Below are positions 18,829 to 27,510 of a stretch of 64,000 nucleotides of DNA, one piece after another; the first letter of the stretch is position 1; each line of letters begins with the position of its first letter. The position numbers and the translations under genes are program-made. The stretch is taken from the NCBI RefSeq assembly GCF_029531655.1, contig NZ_JANRMI010000001.1, forward strand, positions 62,001 to 126,000, written 5' to 3'. The notes below the pieces were generated by a model that saw only the letters and a program-made list of their open reading frames with translations, searched no databases and was not told where the DNA came from. This stretch comes from Bdellovibrio svalbardensis. Lineage in GTDB: Bacteria > Bdellovibrionota > Bdellovibrionia > Bdellovibrionales > Bdellovibrionaceae.

Positions 18829-19579
18829 ACATTTCGGCTTTCTTCTCGTCTGTGACAATCAGAATTTCAATTCGACGATTCATGGCTTTGTGTTCCTCAC
18901 TGTCATTAGGAACTACAGGTTTTTGATCCCCATAGGAAATCGAGACAAAGCGCTTCGGATCCAGGTTGTGATATTTCACGAAATAGCGAACGACTGAAGA
19001 GGCCCTGCCGCCAGCCAACTCCCAGTTGCTTGGAAATTGTGAATCTTCAATAGGGCTGTCATCGGTATGCCCTTCAATGATGACTCTTTTATTATTTGAT
19101 TTCAAAACCTCAGCCACTTTATCCAAAGATGGCAAAGCTGACAGCTTCAATTTCGCCGATCCTGCCTGAAAGAACGTTGAAGCGGTCAAGGCAACGCGAA
19201 CTCCGACGGCATCATGATAGATGTCTTGAATGGCGCTTTTCTTTTGCTCCCCGGTCATGGACTTATCCAGAGATCTTTCCACATAGTCCTGCACTTCGCG
19301 ATTCCCACCTTTTTGTGGAAAACCTCCGATAGGCATAACTAGTTCGGCGATAATGTTGTCAATAGCACTTCCATCCTGATCACTGCCGCCCTTTCCCACT
19401 AAGTGGAAATTCAGCTTGATCGAGTTTTCGAAGTCCTTCTGCTTTTCCTCGTTCGCACTTGAGGTCGCGTACATCACCACAAAAAAAGCAAAAAGCAGCG
19501 TGATGAAATCCGCATAGGATACCAACCATCTCTCATGGTTTTCATGCTCTTCATGTCGGTGCTGCTTACGACCTGCCAT
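18827..19579 (-). CDS. motB: Flagellar stator protein MotB
   Basis: MotB anchors the stator to peptidoglycan and carries the proton-binding Asp. The 250-residue protein has an N-terminal segment 'WLVSYADFITLLFAFFVVMY' with the conserved Asp24 in the single membrane helix. A C-terminal OmpA-like domain follows, with 'IIEGHTDDSPI' and 'RFVSISYGDQKPV----NRRIEILI'. The His-rich N-terminus (HRHEEHENHE) is unusual. It ends inside a bidirectional terminator and follows motA by 7 bp. Bdellovibrio species carry several motAB pairs, so this is probably one of a set; the sequence does not show which ion it uses, though Asp at this site fits protons or sodium. Confidence 0.95.
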   Translation of the reverse strand: MAGRKQHRHEEHENHERWLVSYADFITLLFAFFVVMYATSSANEEKQKDFENSIKLNFHLVGKGGSDQDGSAIDNIIAELVMPIGGFPQKGGNREVQDYVERSLDKSMTGEQKKSAIQDIYHDAVGVRVALTASTFFQAGSAKLKLSALPSLDKVAEVLKSNNKRVIIEGHTDDSPIEDSQFPSNWELAGGRASSVVRYFVKYHNLDPKRFVSISYGDQKPVVPNDSEEHKAMNRRIEILIVTDEKKAEM

Positions 19580-19586
19580 CTATTGA

Positions 19587-20339
19587 CTACTTTTGATCAC
19601 TGTGAAGGAAGGCGAAAAGCTTCTGTTCAACGACGAGAGGATTTGTTCCCTTGCCGATCAAAAGCCCGCCTTCTAATACCATTTGCTTCTCACGAGACAA
19701 CGCATGAACTTTTCGTTTTAGTTTATTACCCAATGGAAGAAATAAAAGATTTGCAGAACCCACACCATAGACGGTTGCAACAAAGGCCACCGCAATACCG
19801 CCACCTAATTTACTTGTATCAGTCAGATTGCCCATCACGTGAATCAACCCCAAGACCGCCCCGATAATTCCTATCGTTGGAGCAAATCCGCCGGCATCGG
19901 CCCAAATCTTTGCACCCGCAAGCAATTCATCCTCTTCAGTTTGAATTTGCGTCTCAAAAATATCGCGAACCGTCTCTGCCTCAACGCCATCTATGACACA
20001 GCGAAGGACATTCTTCAGAAGCGGATCTTGAACCCGGTTTAAATGAGGCTCTAAAGCCAACAACGATTCTTTTTTTGCAAGGCGTGAACACTCAACAATT
20101 TCCTGCACGCGGCCCTTTGCTTGGCTCACTTCAGTATTGAATGCAGATTTTGCTAGATTCAGTCCGGTCTTCAAATCTTTTTCAGAACTTGAAACCATCA
20201 CAGCGCCGATTGTTCCGGCAAGAACGATTATAAATGCAGTGAGCTGCATAAGTGAGCCCATGTGGCCACCTTCAAGAAGGTTTCCCGCAATAATCCCACC
20301 AAAACCCACTATGAGGCCTGTCCATGTTGCTTTGTCCAT
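19587..20339 (-). CDS. motA: Flagellar stator protein MotA
   Basis: A 250-residue MotA with four membrane helices. It opens with 'MDKATWTGLIVGFGGIIAGN' and has the conserved 'GGFAPTIGIIGAVLGLIHVM' of the third helix and 'GGGIAVAFVATVYGVGSANL' of the fourth. The frame extends upstream to 20375, but family members start at 'MDKAT', so ATG 20339 is preferred although its Shine-Dalgarno is weak. MotA forms the pentameric ring around MotB and pushes on the rotor. I found no FliA-type promoter in the 80 bp upstream. Confidence 0.93.
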   Translation of the reverse strand: MDKATWTGLIVGFGGIIAGNLLEGGHMGSLMQLTAFIIVLAGTIGAVMVSSSEKDLKTGLNLAKSAFNTEVSQAKGRVQEIVECSRLAKKESLLALEPHLNRVQDPLLKNVLRCVIDGVEAETVRDIFETQIQTEEDELLAGAKIWADAGGFAPTIGIIGAVLGLIHVMGNLTDTSKLGGGIAVAFVATVYGVGSANLLFLPLGNKLKRKVHALSREKQMVLEGGLLIGKGTNPLVVEQKLFAFLHSDQK

Positions 20340-20422
20340 GTACAAAATGATGCCACAGGAGGTGAGTGATGACACTTGGCCTCTCTGAAGACCTAGACTT
20401 TCTGCGGGCGAAAAACTGAGGT

Positions 20423-21016
20423 ATGATTTCGCACATGCTCGAATTTATAGTGAACCTCGATAAACGTCTTTTTGTACTGATCAATTCTCAGTGGACCTCT
20501 TCTTGGGCAGACCACTTTTTTCCAAACATCACAGACCTTCACAAAACACTTCCCTTCAAGTTGACGGTCGTTCCCCTGTTAATTGGTCTCTTCATTTGGA
20601 CTCGCGGACTGAAAAAAGGTCTGACTATTTTGCTATTTTGCGTGATGGCCGTTTTAATTTCTGACGGTATTGGCAACTATGCCTTTAAGAAAACAGTGCA
20701 ACGACCAAGACCTGCAGAAACCCAAGATCTTACAGTTCAAGTCCGTGCACCTTTCGGCGGATACAGTTTTGTTTCAAATCATGCGACAAATATGTTCAGT
20801 GTCGCGACATTCCTCTCTATTATCTATCCGTTGGCGGCAATTCCACTTTATTTCATTGCTTCCTTGGTTGGTTATAGCCGTATTTACAATGGTGTTCATT
20901 TCCCGCTAGATGTCATCTGTGGTGGTCTATTGGGTGCGATGGTTGGATTTATGTTTGCGAAGCTCTGTCAAAGAGCTATGGGACGTATTGATACAAATGG
21001 AGCAACGACAACATGA
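20423..21016 (+). CDS. PAP2-family membrane phosphatase
   Basis: A 197-residue protein with five or six membrane segments and the three PAP2 motifs: 'KKTVQRPRP' (KX6RP type), 'SNHATN' (PSGH position) and 'SRIYNGVHFPLDV' (SRX5HX3D). Such enzymes dephosphorylate lipid phosphates, for example undecaprenyl pyrophosphate in envelope recycling or phosphatidic acid. ATG at 20423 sits directly after 'gaggt', so the in-frame ATG at 20435 is a possible alternative start. It overlaps the epimerase gene by 4 bp and leads a three-gene operon ending in a peptidoglycan glycosyltransferase, which favours an undecaprenyl-linked role. Confidence 0.88.
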   Translation: MISHMLEFIVNLDKRLFVLINSQWTSSWADHFFPNITDLHKTLPFKLTVVPLLIGLFIWTRGLKKGLTILLFCVMAVLISDGIGNYAFKKTVQRPRPAETQDLTVQVRAPFGGYSFVSNHATNMFSVATFLSIIYPLAAIPLYFIASLVGYSRIYNGVHFPLDVICGGLLGAMVGFMFAKLCQRAMGRIDTNGATTT

Positions 21017-21999
21017 AGGTTCTGGTAACAGGTGCAAACGGATTTCTGGGTAGCTGGGTGACTCGTGCTCTGGTCGATGAAGGCCATGAAGTGTTTGCTT
21101 TGGTCAGACCGAATGCCGATGTTTCCGAACTCCATGGCGTCAATTGTAAGTTCGTTCATGGTGACGTGACCGACATCCTGTCCCTTCTCGAAGCTTTCAA
21201 AGGAATCGATACTGTTTTTCATTTGGCGGGCGTTATTGCCTACAAGAAATCAGAACGTGCAAAAATGGAAAAAGTGAACGTGCACGGGACCGCGAATGTC
21301 ATCGAAGTTTGCCGTGAATGTAAAGTTCGCCGAATGGTCTATCTGTCTTCAGTCGTCGCGATTGGCAGCAGTCGCAGCGACGATCAGGTTCTGAACGAAG
21401 GCTCAGACTTCAATGTCCATGATTTGGATCTGGGCTACTTTGAGACAAAACACAAAGCTGAAGAACTTGTCAAAAAAGCCTGTGATCGCGGCGAGCTGGA
21501 TGCGGTGATTTTAAATCCCTCAACAGTCTATGGCCCCGGCGATGCCAAAAAAGGCAGCCGCAAAATGCAGGTCAAAGTGGCGCAAGGTCGATTTAAATTT
21601 TACACCTCTGGCGGCGTGAATGTTGTCGCTGTTGAGGATGTCGTACAAGGAATCCTGAGCGCATGGAAGAAAGGCAAGAAGGGGGAACGCTATATTCTTG
21701 CCGGGGAAAACATTCGCATCAAAGATCTCTTCACGATGATTGCCAACGAAGCTGGCGTAACACCTCCTCCTCACCACTTGCCCGATCAAGTGATCCATGT
21801 TGTCGGTGCCGTCGGTGACTGTTTGGAAAGAATCGGCATGAAAGGTCCTTTGAGCCGGGAAAACGCCTGGACCGCAACGATGTATCATTGGTTCGATTCC
21901 AGCAAAGCCCAACAAGAACTCGATTTCAAACCTCGTCCCGCGCGTGAAGCGATTCACAACAGCGTTCAGTGGATGAAAGAACACGGGCTTCTTTCTTAA
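21013..21999 (+). CDS. NAD(P)-dependent epimerase/dihydroflavonol-reductase-like SDR
   Basis: A 328-residue extended short-chain dehydrogenase. The cofactor loop 'VTGANGFLGSWV' is at the N-terminus, 'YLSSVVAIG' supplies the catalytic Ser/Thr region, 'YFETKHKAEE' is the YxxxK pair, and 'LNPSTVYGPGD' is the typical substrate-side segment. The dihydroflavonol-4-reductase/HpnA-like branch often acts on sterol, hopanoid or sugar-nucleotide substrates; nothing here selects one. It overlaps the PAP2 gene (ATGA) and is followed by mtgA one base after its stop, so the three are tightly coupled. Confidence 0.88.
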   Translation: MKVLVTGANGFLGSWVTRALVDEGHEVFALVRPNADVSELHGVNCKFVHGDVTDILSLLEAFKGIDTVFHLAGVIAYKKSERAKMEKVNVHGTANVIEVCRECKVRRMVYLSSVVAIGSSRSDDQVLNEGSDFNVHDLDLGYFETKHKAEELVKKACDRGELDAVILNPSTVYGPGDAKKGSRKMQVKVAQGRFKFYTSGGVNVVAVEDVVQGILSAWKKGKKGERYILAGENIRIKDLFTMIANEAGVTPPPHHLPDQVIHVVGAVGDCLERIGMKGPLSRENAWTATMYHWFDSSKAQQELDFKPRPAREAIHNSVQWMKEHGLLS

Positions 22000-22000
22000 T

Positions 22001-22819
22001 ATGAAGTGGTTTGGCGTTTTTTTCTTTGCGATTGCTGCGATGATGTTGGCTGCTGCCTTGTTCTTATGGAACTGGCTCCCCACTCAAACGGAAATCAAAG
22101 GCTGCATGATCACAACAATGTATCACGTCACGCTTTGCCCTGGATCTAAAGACTATGTTCCATTGAAACAAATCTCGCCGTATCTGCAAAAAACTATCCT
22201 CCTGACTGAAGATTCGAATTTCTATAACCATCATGGCTTTGAATGGGATGCGATTGAGAAAAACTTCCGCGAGGGCTGGGAAAAAGGCGTTTACAAACGC
22301 GGCGGTTCGACGATCACTCAACAGCTCGCCAAAAATTTATTCCTAAATAAAGATAAAACTTTCTTACGAAAAGGTCTTGAAGCGATCATCACCGACCGTA
22401 TTGAAAAAACTCTGACGAAAAAGGAAATCCTGGAACGATATCTGAATGTTGTCGAGTTTGGTAAGGACATTTACGGAGTTAAAAAAGCGGCGGCATATTA
22501 CTTCAAGAAAACTCCCGCAGAACTTGATGTCGTGGAAAGTGCATTTCTCGCCATGGTTCTTCCTAATCCCGAAAAGTATTCCCGCTCTTATTTTAAGAAA
22601 GAGCTCACTCCTTTCGCTCGCAAAAGACTCAATCGCATCGTCAGCGATATGTTCCAATACAGTCGCATTAGCCAGACCGAGTACGACATCGCGACCGTAA
22701 AAATTCAAAATTTCTTAAGTCCGGCACCTCCCCCTGAAGAGCCTGGAGCCGTCGAGGATTCCATGACTTTACAAGACTTGGAAAAAATTGATCAAGAGGA
22801 CCAGGAAAACGAAGAGTAG
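22001..22819 (+). CDS. mtgA: Monofunctional peptidoglycan glycosyltransferase (GT51)
   Basis: The protein polymerises lipid II into glycan strands without a transpeptidase domain. The 272 residues hold one N-terminal membrane helix (5-24) and a GT51 domain with 'TEDSNFYNHHGFEWDAI' (catalytic Glu70), 'GGSTITQQLAKNLFL' and 'ERYLNVVEFGKDIYGVKKAA'. The family usually runs 230-270 residues. The acidic C-terminal tail (EDQENEE) is an extension. Being the last gene of a PAP2/epimerase operon links it to lipid-carrier recycling. Confidence 0.93.
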   Translation: MKWFGVFFFAIAAMMLAAALFLWNWLPTQTEIKGCMITTMYHVTLCPGSKDYVPLKQISPYLQKTILLTEDSNFYNHHGFEWDAIEKNFREGWEKGVYKRGGSTITQQLAKNLFLNKDKTFLRKGLEAIITDRIEKTLTKKEILERYLNVVEFGKDIYGVKKAAAYYFKKTPAELDVVESAFLAMVLPNPEKYSRSYFKKELTPFARKRLNRIVSDMFQYSRISQTEYDIATVKIQNFLSPAPPPEEPGAVEDSMTLQDLEKIDQEDQENEE

Positions 22820-22882
22820 TTGTAACTTAGCTAGACCAAGGGCCATTCAGACAGTCGTTAGAAATTCCGATCTTCATTTAAC

Positions 22883-23536
22883 ATGATTTTAAGAATTCTA
22901 CTTCTAGCTCTGATCGTACTTGCGGCGTCCATGCCGATTCCGGATGCATTTGACGAGTCCCATAATGTCGACGTCACTGTTATTACCCAACAACGTGCCG
23001 ATGAGCTGTTCGCAGAATTCAAATCGCACACAGAAATTCCCTTCGGCTTCCCCATTGACGGCTGTTATGCCCGGGCCACAGCCATGGCTCGCATCGCCGA
23101 GGCCGAGAAGATCGAAATGGGTAAAGTCTGGGCAACAGGAATTTTAAGAGTCAAAAGTAAAGATCCCACTTTTCCGGAAATTGAATGGGGCTATCATGTC
23201 GCCCCTGTTCTTTATGTCAAAGCACCCACTGGGGAAGCCAAGTTGATGGTCTTCGATCCTTCACTTTTCGATAAGCCTGTGACCGTCGATGAATGGACCG
23301 ACAAAATGAAAGCGGAGGGCATTCCCAAAGCCCAAGTCAAAAAGGTCTACTATGGTGCGCGCTTCCAATATGGTCCCTTAAAAAGTGAAGACAAGAAATA
23401 CAATTGGCATACCGAGGACCTCAAAGATGCCAAAGAAGTCATGGAACAATACAGTGGTTATTTAAAAATTATAAATATGCGCCGACTGGGATCTGGAAAA
23501 GCGACTAACTCGCAAACTCAAAAAGGAGTGAACTAA
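22883..23536 (+). CDS. Predicted secreted protein-glutaminase (protein deamidase)
   Basis: A 217-residue protein with an N-terminal signal (about residues 1-18). It carries 'GCYARATAMARI' (Cys61), 'EWGYHVAPVLYV' (His105) and 'MVFDPSLFDKPVTVDEW' (Asp125). These match, in order and spacing, the Cys-His-Asp triad of the Chryseobacterium protein-glutaminase family, which has 'CYARAHKM', 'WSYHVA' and 'IDPSLF' as I recall it. That family converts protein-bound Gln to Glu and releases ammonia. There is no obvious long propeptide, unlike the Chryseobacterium enzyme. Its stop shares one base with the next start (TAATG), so an exported 110-residue partner is cotranslated. An amidase of peptidoglycan or a toxin-like deamidase are alternatives. 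Confidence 0.75.
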   Translation: MILRILLLALIVLAASMPIPDAFDESHNVDVTVITQQRADELFAEFKSHTEIPFGFPIDGCYARATAMARIAEAEKIEMGKVWATGILRVKSKDPTFPEIEWGYHVAPVLYVKAPTGEAKLMVFDPSLFDKPVTVDEWTDKMKAEGIPKAQVKKVYYGARFQYGPLKSEDKKYNWHTEDLKDAKEVMEQYSGYLKIINMRRLGSGKATNSQTQKGVN

Positions 23537-23868
23537 TGAAACATCTGATTGTATTGCTCTTTATCCTCTTGGGAGTGCAGACTATAGCCATGAGTGCTGA
23601 AGCAAAAACTTTTACTGGTTTTAAAAGAATTCCTACGTCCATCGTCAACGAACTCAACGGGCCGGTCAGAGAGTTTATTGAAACCGACAGCCAATTCAAA
23701 ATTCTTATAGGCAAGCACGCGGCTTTCTATAATTTCCCCAAAGATCAAAATGCTGTCGAGCTAAAGCAACTTCTCGAAGAAAGCACCAAGTCTAAGAAGA
23801 CCTTGAAATTCAAAGTCGACGCCGTAACTCGCCAGATTATCAGCATTGAAACTGGCGATTCTCTGTAA
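23536..23868 (+). CDS. Small secreted protein paired with the protein-glutaminase
   Basis: A 110-residue protein with a signal peptide (about residues 1-23, ending 'SAEA') and no domain I recognise. The mature part is charged, with 'VREFIETDSQFKILIG' and a C-terminal 'KVDAVTRQIISIETGD' that resembles the beta-strand pattern of small inhibitor or PepSY-like folds. 'aaaggag' precedes the ATG and the start overlaps the upstream stop by one base. An inhibitor or immunity-type partner of the deamidase is an attractive guess, based only on size, export and coupling. Its stop abuts the convergent ABC permease stop with no gap. Confidence 0.7.
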   Translation: MKHLIVLLFILLGVQTIAMSAEAKTFTGFKRIPTSIVNELNGPVREFIETDSQFKILIGKHAAFYNFPKDQNAVELKQLLEESTKSKKTLKFKVDAVTRQIISIETGDSL

Positions 23869-24666
23869 TTATTTAAGAAGTTTTTTACGAATGCGTACGA
23901 AAGCCACATTCATGCAGATCCAGGTGGCTAGTAGCAATATCAAGACGTGAACGGAAATCCATAGCGGATTCCCATTATGCAGAATCCCCCGCACCGCCGC
24001 CACCCCGTGCGTCAGCGGAAACAAGTAGGCAACATAGCGCAGGCCCAGTGGTAATTGATCAAGCGGGAAATAAGTTCCGCTGAGCAAACTCATAGGGACA
24101 ATCAATCCCGATGTTGAATAGATAAATGAATCATAGTTTCTGGCAATCGAAGTGAAGATCATTCCGATGCATGAGAACAAACTTGAAAGTAAAAATAGAA
24201 CAGGCAATGCCAACAAGATCTTATAAGAATCAATAAGACCAAAGAAAATCGCAACAATCGTCACGCCCATCACCCCGAAGAATCCCTTTGAGGCGGCCCA
24301 CAACAATTCTCCACCCACAATTTCCTCAGGTCCCACACGAGTCAGCATAATCGTCGCGTAAGTTCTTTGATGAGTCAGCTTCGTGTAGTTCCCATAAGTT
24401 CCTTCAAAGAAAGCGACAAGCATCGCCGTCGTACAAAGCAACGCCGGAAAGAAAAATTCGATATAAGACATGCCGCCCATGTTATTAACGAAGGCCCCAA
24501 GGCCGAAGCCAATTGCACCTAAATAAATAACCGGCTCAAGAACAATCCAGAATAAAGAAACCAACCATGTTTTTTTGAAGTACAAAAAATTGCGCTGCCA
24601 AACCTTAAGGGCACCATCATTGACTTGAGGAATAGAGAAAAGCTCTTTGATTTTCATGCTATTCAT
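23869..24666 (-). CDS. ABC-2 type transporter permease
   Basis: A 265-residue protein with six predicted membrane helices, in the NodJ/YadH-like ABC-2 permease group. Pieces typical of that group are 'GYGLGAF'-like 'GFGLGAFVNNMGGMSYIEFF', 'LLCTTAMLVAFFEGTYG' and the C-terminal 'PLSLLSGTYFPLDQLP' reentrant motif. It follows the ATP-binding gene with an 8-bp overlap, so the two form one exporter. The substrate is unknown; relatives move polysaccharides, lipids or drugs. Confidence 0.9.
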   Translation of the reverse strand: MNSMKIKELFSIPQVNDGALKVWQRNFLYFKKTWLVSLFWIVLEPVIYLGAIGFGLGAFVNNMGGMSYIEFFFPALLCTTAMLVAFFEGTYGNYTKLTHQRTYATIMLTRVGPEEIVGGELLWAASKGFFGVMGVTIVAIFFGLIDSYKILLALPVLFLLSSLFSCIGMIFTSIARNYDSFIYSTSGLIVPMSLLSGTYFPLDQLPLGLRYVAYLFPLTHGVAAVRGILHNGNPLWISVHVLILLLATWICMNVAFVRIRKKLLK

Positions 24667-25585
24667 CCCTCAATTGGTGGCCTGCCAATTTTAGAAACAC
24701 ATCATTCAAAGTGGGTTTACGGATAAAGATCTTATCACTTGCAATCAGGTCCACAACTTTGCGACCTTCTTGATGTTCTTTTACCAAAACCGAAACTGTA
24801 TCTTTGATAACCTGATAGGCATAGCCTTCAGATCGCAAACGCCCAAGGTAGTAGTTCAAATCCACAGGATTTGTATCGAATTCAACCACTTCCTTGCCGA
24901 TCAATTCGCGGATCAAATCTTTCGGCTTACCGATCGTCAAGATCTTGCCGTTATCCATGATCGCAACACGATCACACATTTGCTCCGCTTCTTCCATGTA
25001 GTGAGTCGTCAGAACCAAAGTGCTTTTTTCAGATTTAAGATGCTTGAAGAAATCCCAGATCCAGATTCGCGCTTGCGGATCTAAACCCGTCGTCGGCTCA
25101 TCCAGGAAAATAACTTCCGGAGAATTAATCAATCCCCGGGCTATCGCCAAACGGCGTTTCATACCGCCACTCAATGTCTCCACTGAACGATCTTGGTATT
25201 CTTCCAGCTTCATCAGACGCAACAATGCCTGAGCTCTGAGATCAGCCTCAGCAGCAGGAATATTATGATAACTTGCATAAACGAGAAGATTTTCGAGGAC
25301 TGTAAAGTCGGGATCGAGGCCGTCCTCTTGAGGGACGACGCCGATTCTAGATTTGATTTCGCGGAAATTCTTTTTAACATTCAAGCCGAGAACATAAAGT
25401 TCCCCGCTTGATACGAGGGCCGAGCAATACATCATCTTCATCGTTGTTGTTTTGCCAGCCCCGTTAGGACCAAGAAGTCCGAAACATTCGCCTTTGTAGA
25501 TTTCCAGATTTATTCCGTCGACAGCAATTTTGTCTTCGTACTTCTTTGTTAAATCTTTAATCTCAATGGCGACGTTTGTACTCAT
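24659..25585 (-). CDS. ABC transporter ATP-binding protein (CcmA/NodI-like)
   Basis: A 308-residue ATPase with Walker A 'GLLGPNGAGKTTTMKMM', signature 'LSGGMKRRLAIARGL', Walker B 'VIFLDEPTTGLDP' and an H-loop ('TTHYMEEAEQM'). ATG 25585 is preferred over a longer frame because it has 'gaagga' upstream, matches the usual N-terminus and overlaps the typA stop by one base (TAATG). The C-terminal 100 residues are the variable domain of this subfamily. It energises the permease encoded next. Confidence 0.95.
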   Translation of the reverse strand: MSTNVAIEIKDLTKKYEDKIAVDGINLEIYKGECFGLLGPNGAGKTTTMKMMYCSALVSSGELYVLGLNVKKNFREIKSRIGVVPQEDGLDPDFTVLENLLVYASYHNIPAAEADLRAQALLRLMKLEEYQDRSVETLSGGMKRRLAIARGLINSPEVIFLDEPTTGLDPQARIWIWDFFKHLKSEKSTLVLTTHYMEEAEQMCDRVAIMDNGKILTIGKPKDLIRELIGKEVVEFDTNPVDLNYYLGRLRSEGYAYQVIKDTVSVLVKEHQEGRKVVDLIASDKIFIRKPTLNDVFLKLAGHQLRDE

Positions 25586-27399
25586 TATTCCTTCGCTGCT
25601 CTTGCACGTGCATTCGGGCTGAGCTCGCGGCAACGAAGACGGATGTTCTTCGGAGTCACTTCGATCAGCTCTGATTCTTTGATCCATTCCATCGCTTTTT
25701 CCAATGTCATAGGACGAACTGGAACTAGACGGATAGCTTCATCAGAACCTGAGGCACGTACGTTAGTCAATTTCTTCTCGCGGCAGATGTTTACTTCAAG
25801 ATCATTGTCCTTAGCATGCTCACCAACGATCATGCCTTCGTAAACGTCTTGTCCATGCACAACGTACATGATGCCACGCTCTTGAAGATTCCAAATAGCA
25901 AATGCAGTTGCTTGGCCTTTGCGGTCAGAAATCATGGCACCATTCATACGGTGTTCGATTTCGCCTTTGTACGGTTCCCAGCCATTGAATTGTGTATTCA
26001 AAAGACCTGTACCACGAGTGTCAGTCAAGAACTCTGAACGGTAACCGATCAAACCACGTGAAGGGATCAAGAACTCAAGACGAGTACGTCCAGAACCTTT
26101 TTGTACCATGTTTTGCATGACACCTTTACGTTTACCAAGTTTCTCAGTAACCGCACCAACGAAAGAATCTTCGATGTCGATAACTGCGATTTCCATTGGT
26201 TCCATTTTCTTGCCGCCTTCTTCTTTGAAGATAACTGACGGTTTAGAAACTAGAAGTTCGAAGTTTTCACGACGCATTTGTTCGATCAATACGCCCAATT
26301 GCAACTCACCACGGCCAACAACTTTGAACGCATCTGTGTTCTCAGTTTTTTCTACGCGGATCGCAACGTTATAAAGCAATTCTCTTTCAAGACGCTCTAG
26401 GATTTTACGAGAAGTAACGTTCTTACCTTCCATACCTGCGAATGGACCGTTATTCACTGAGAATACCATTCCCACTGTCGGTTCATCGACACGGATACGA
26501 GGAAGAGGGCGTGGATCAGTTGCAGATGTGATAGTGTCACCGATAGTGAAATCTTCCATACCCGCGATAACCACGATATCACCGGCGCCAACTTCTTGAG
26601 CTGGAACTTGTGAGTTCACTTTATACTGGTACAAAGCTGATACTTTTACTTTTTTCTGAGTGTGCTCTTGCACGCAAAGAACTTCGTCACCCACTTTGAT
26701 TTTACCAGCTCTCATACGACCGATAGCCAAACGGCCTACGTAGTCATTGTATGAGATGTTAGAAACCATAACTTGAAGTGGAGCTTCTTCATCAATTTTT
26801 GGTGGTGGAACCAAGTTTACGATAGCATCGTAAAGAACTTCCAACGTACCTGTGTTAACTGCAGGATCCAAAGTTGCCATACCTTCACGCGCGATAGCGT
26901 AAACAGTGTGGAAATCACATTGTTCTTCAGTCGCCTCAAGGTCGATGAACAAATCGAAAAGTTCATTGTGAACTTCTTGAATACGAGCATCTGAACGGTC
27001 GATTTTGTTGATACAAACGATAACTTTTAAATTTTGCTCAAGAGCTTTTTTCAATACGAAACGTGTTTGCGGAAGTGGACCTTCAGAAGCATCGCAAAGA
27101 AGGATACAACCATCAACCATGTTCAAGATACGTTCAACTTCACCACCGAAGTCACTATGTCCCGGTGTATCTACGATGTTAACTTTGATATCTTTGTAAA
27201 TGAACGAAGCATTCTTCGCTGCGATAGTGATACCACGTTCTCTTTCAAGATCCATAGAGTCCATCAAACGATCATCAACGTGCTCATTGTCACGGAATGT
27301 ACCAGCTTGCTTAATCAAATGGTCCACCAAGGTAGTCTTACCATGGTCGACGTGGGCGATAATCGCGATATTTCTAATCTTCTTTGGATCTTGAATCAT
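25585..27399 (-). CDS. typA: Translational GTPase TypA/BipA
   Basis: A 604-residue ribosome-binding GTPase of the EF-G class. G1 is '[14 protein letters not shown]', G2/G3 '[10 protein letters not shown]' and '[12 protein letters not shown]', and G4 'NKIDR'. The C-terminal domain carries '[18 protein letters not shown]' and '[15 protein letters not shown]', diagnostic of TypA rather than EF-G or LepA. TypA helps late 50S assembly and growth under stress or cold. The length is normal. The gene is the first of a three-gene minus-strand unit with the ABC exporter, coupled to it by TAATG. Confidence 0.97.
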   Translation of the reverse strand: MIQDPKKIRNIAIIAHVDHGKTTLVDHLIKQAGTFRDNEHVDDRLMDSMDLERERGITIAAKNASFIYKDIKVNIVDTPGHSDFGGEVERILNMVDGCILLCDASEGPLPQTRFVLKKALEQNLKVIVCINKIDRSDARIQEVHNELFDLFIDLEATEEQCDFHTVYAIAREGMATLDPAVNTGTLEVLYDAIVNLVPPPKIDEEAPLQVMVSNISYNDYVGRLAIGRMRAGKIKVGDEVLCVQEHTQKKVKVSALYQYKVNSQVPAQEVGAGDIVVIAGMEDFTIGDTITSATDPRPLPRIRVDEPTVGMVFSVNNGPFAGMEGKNVTSRKILERLERELLYNVAIRVEKTENTDAFKVVGRGELQLGVLIEQMRRENFELLVSKPSVIFKEEGGKKMEPMEIAVIDIEDSFVGAVTEKLGKRKGVMQNMVQKGSGRTRLEFLIPSRGLIGYRSEFLTDTRGTGLLNTQFNGWEPYKGEIEHRMNGAMISDRKGQATAFAIWNLQERGIMYVVHGQDVYEGMIVGEHAKDNDLEVNICREKKLTNVRASGSDEAIRLVPVRPMTLEKAMEWIKESELIEVTPKNIRLRCRELSPNARARAAKE

Positions 27400-27510
27400 A
27401 TTTAACCCTTCTTAAATTCAATTCGCTTAAACTAACATTTTCTAAAATCAAAATTACTTGGCGTCGCTAGCGCTATTTTTTGCGCCAGTGGAGCCCTTCA
27501 GACCCGGTTG

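Noticed and set aside
20340-20422. FliA promoter for motAB
   Set aside because: Nothing close to GCCGATAA at correct spacing on the minus strand.
21520-22083. 187-codon open frame antisense to the epimerase and mtgA genes
   Set aside because: A shadow of two conserved genes; composition is not protein-like.
25586-25687. Longer start of the ABC ATPase inside typA
   Set aside because: It overlaps the typA C-terminus in another frame; ATG 25585 matches the family start and is TAATG-coupled.
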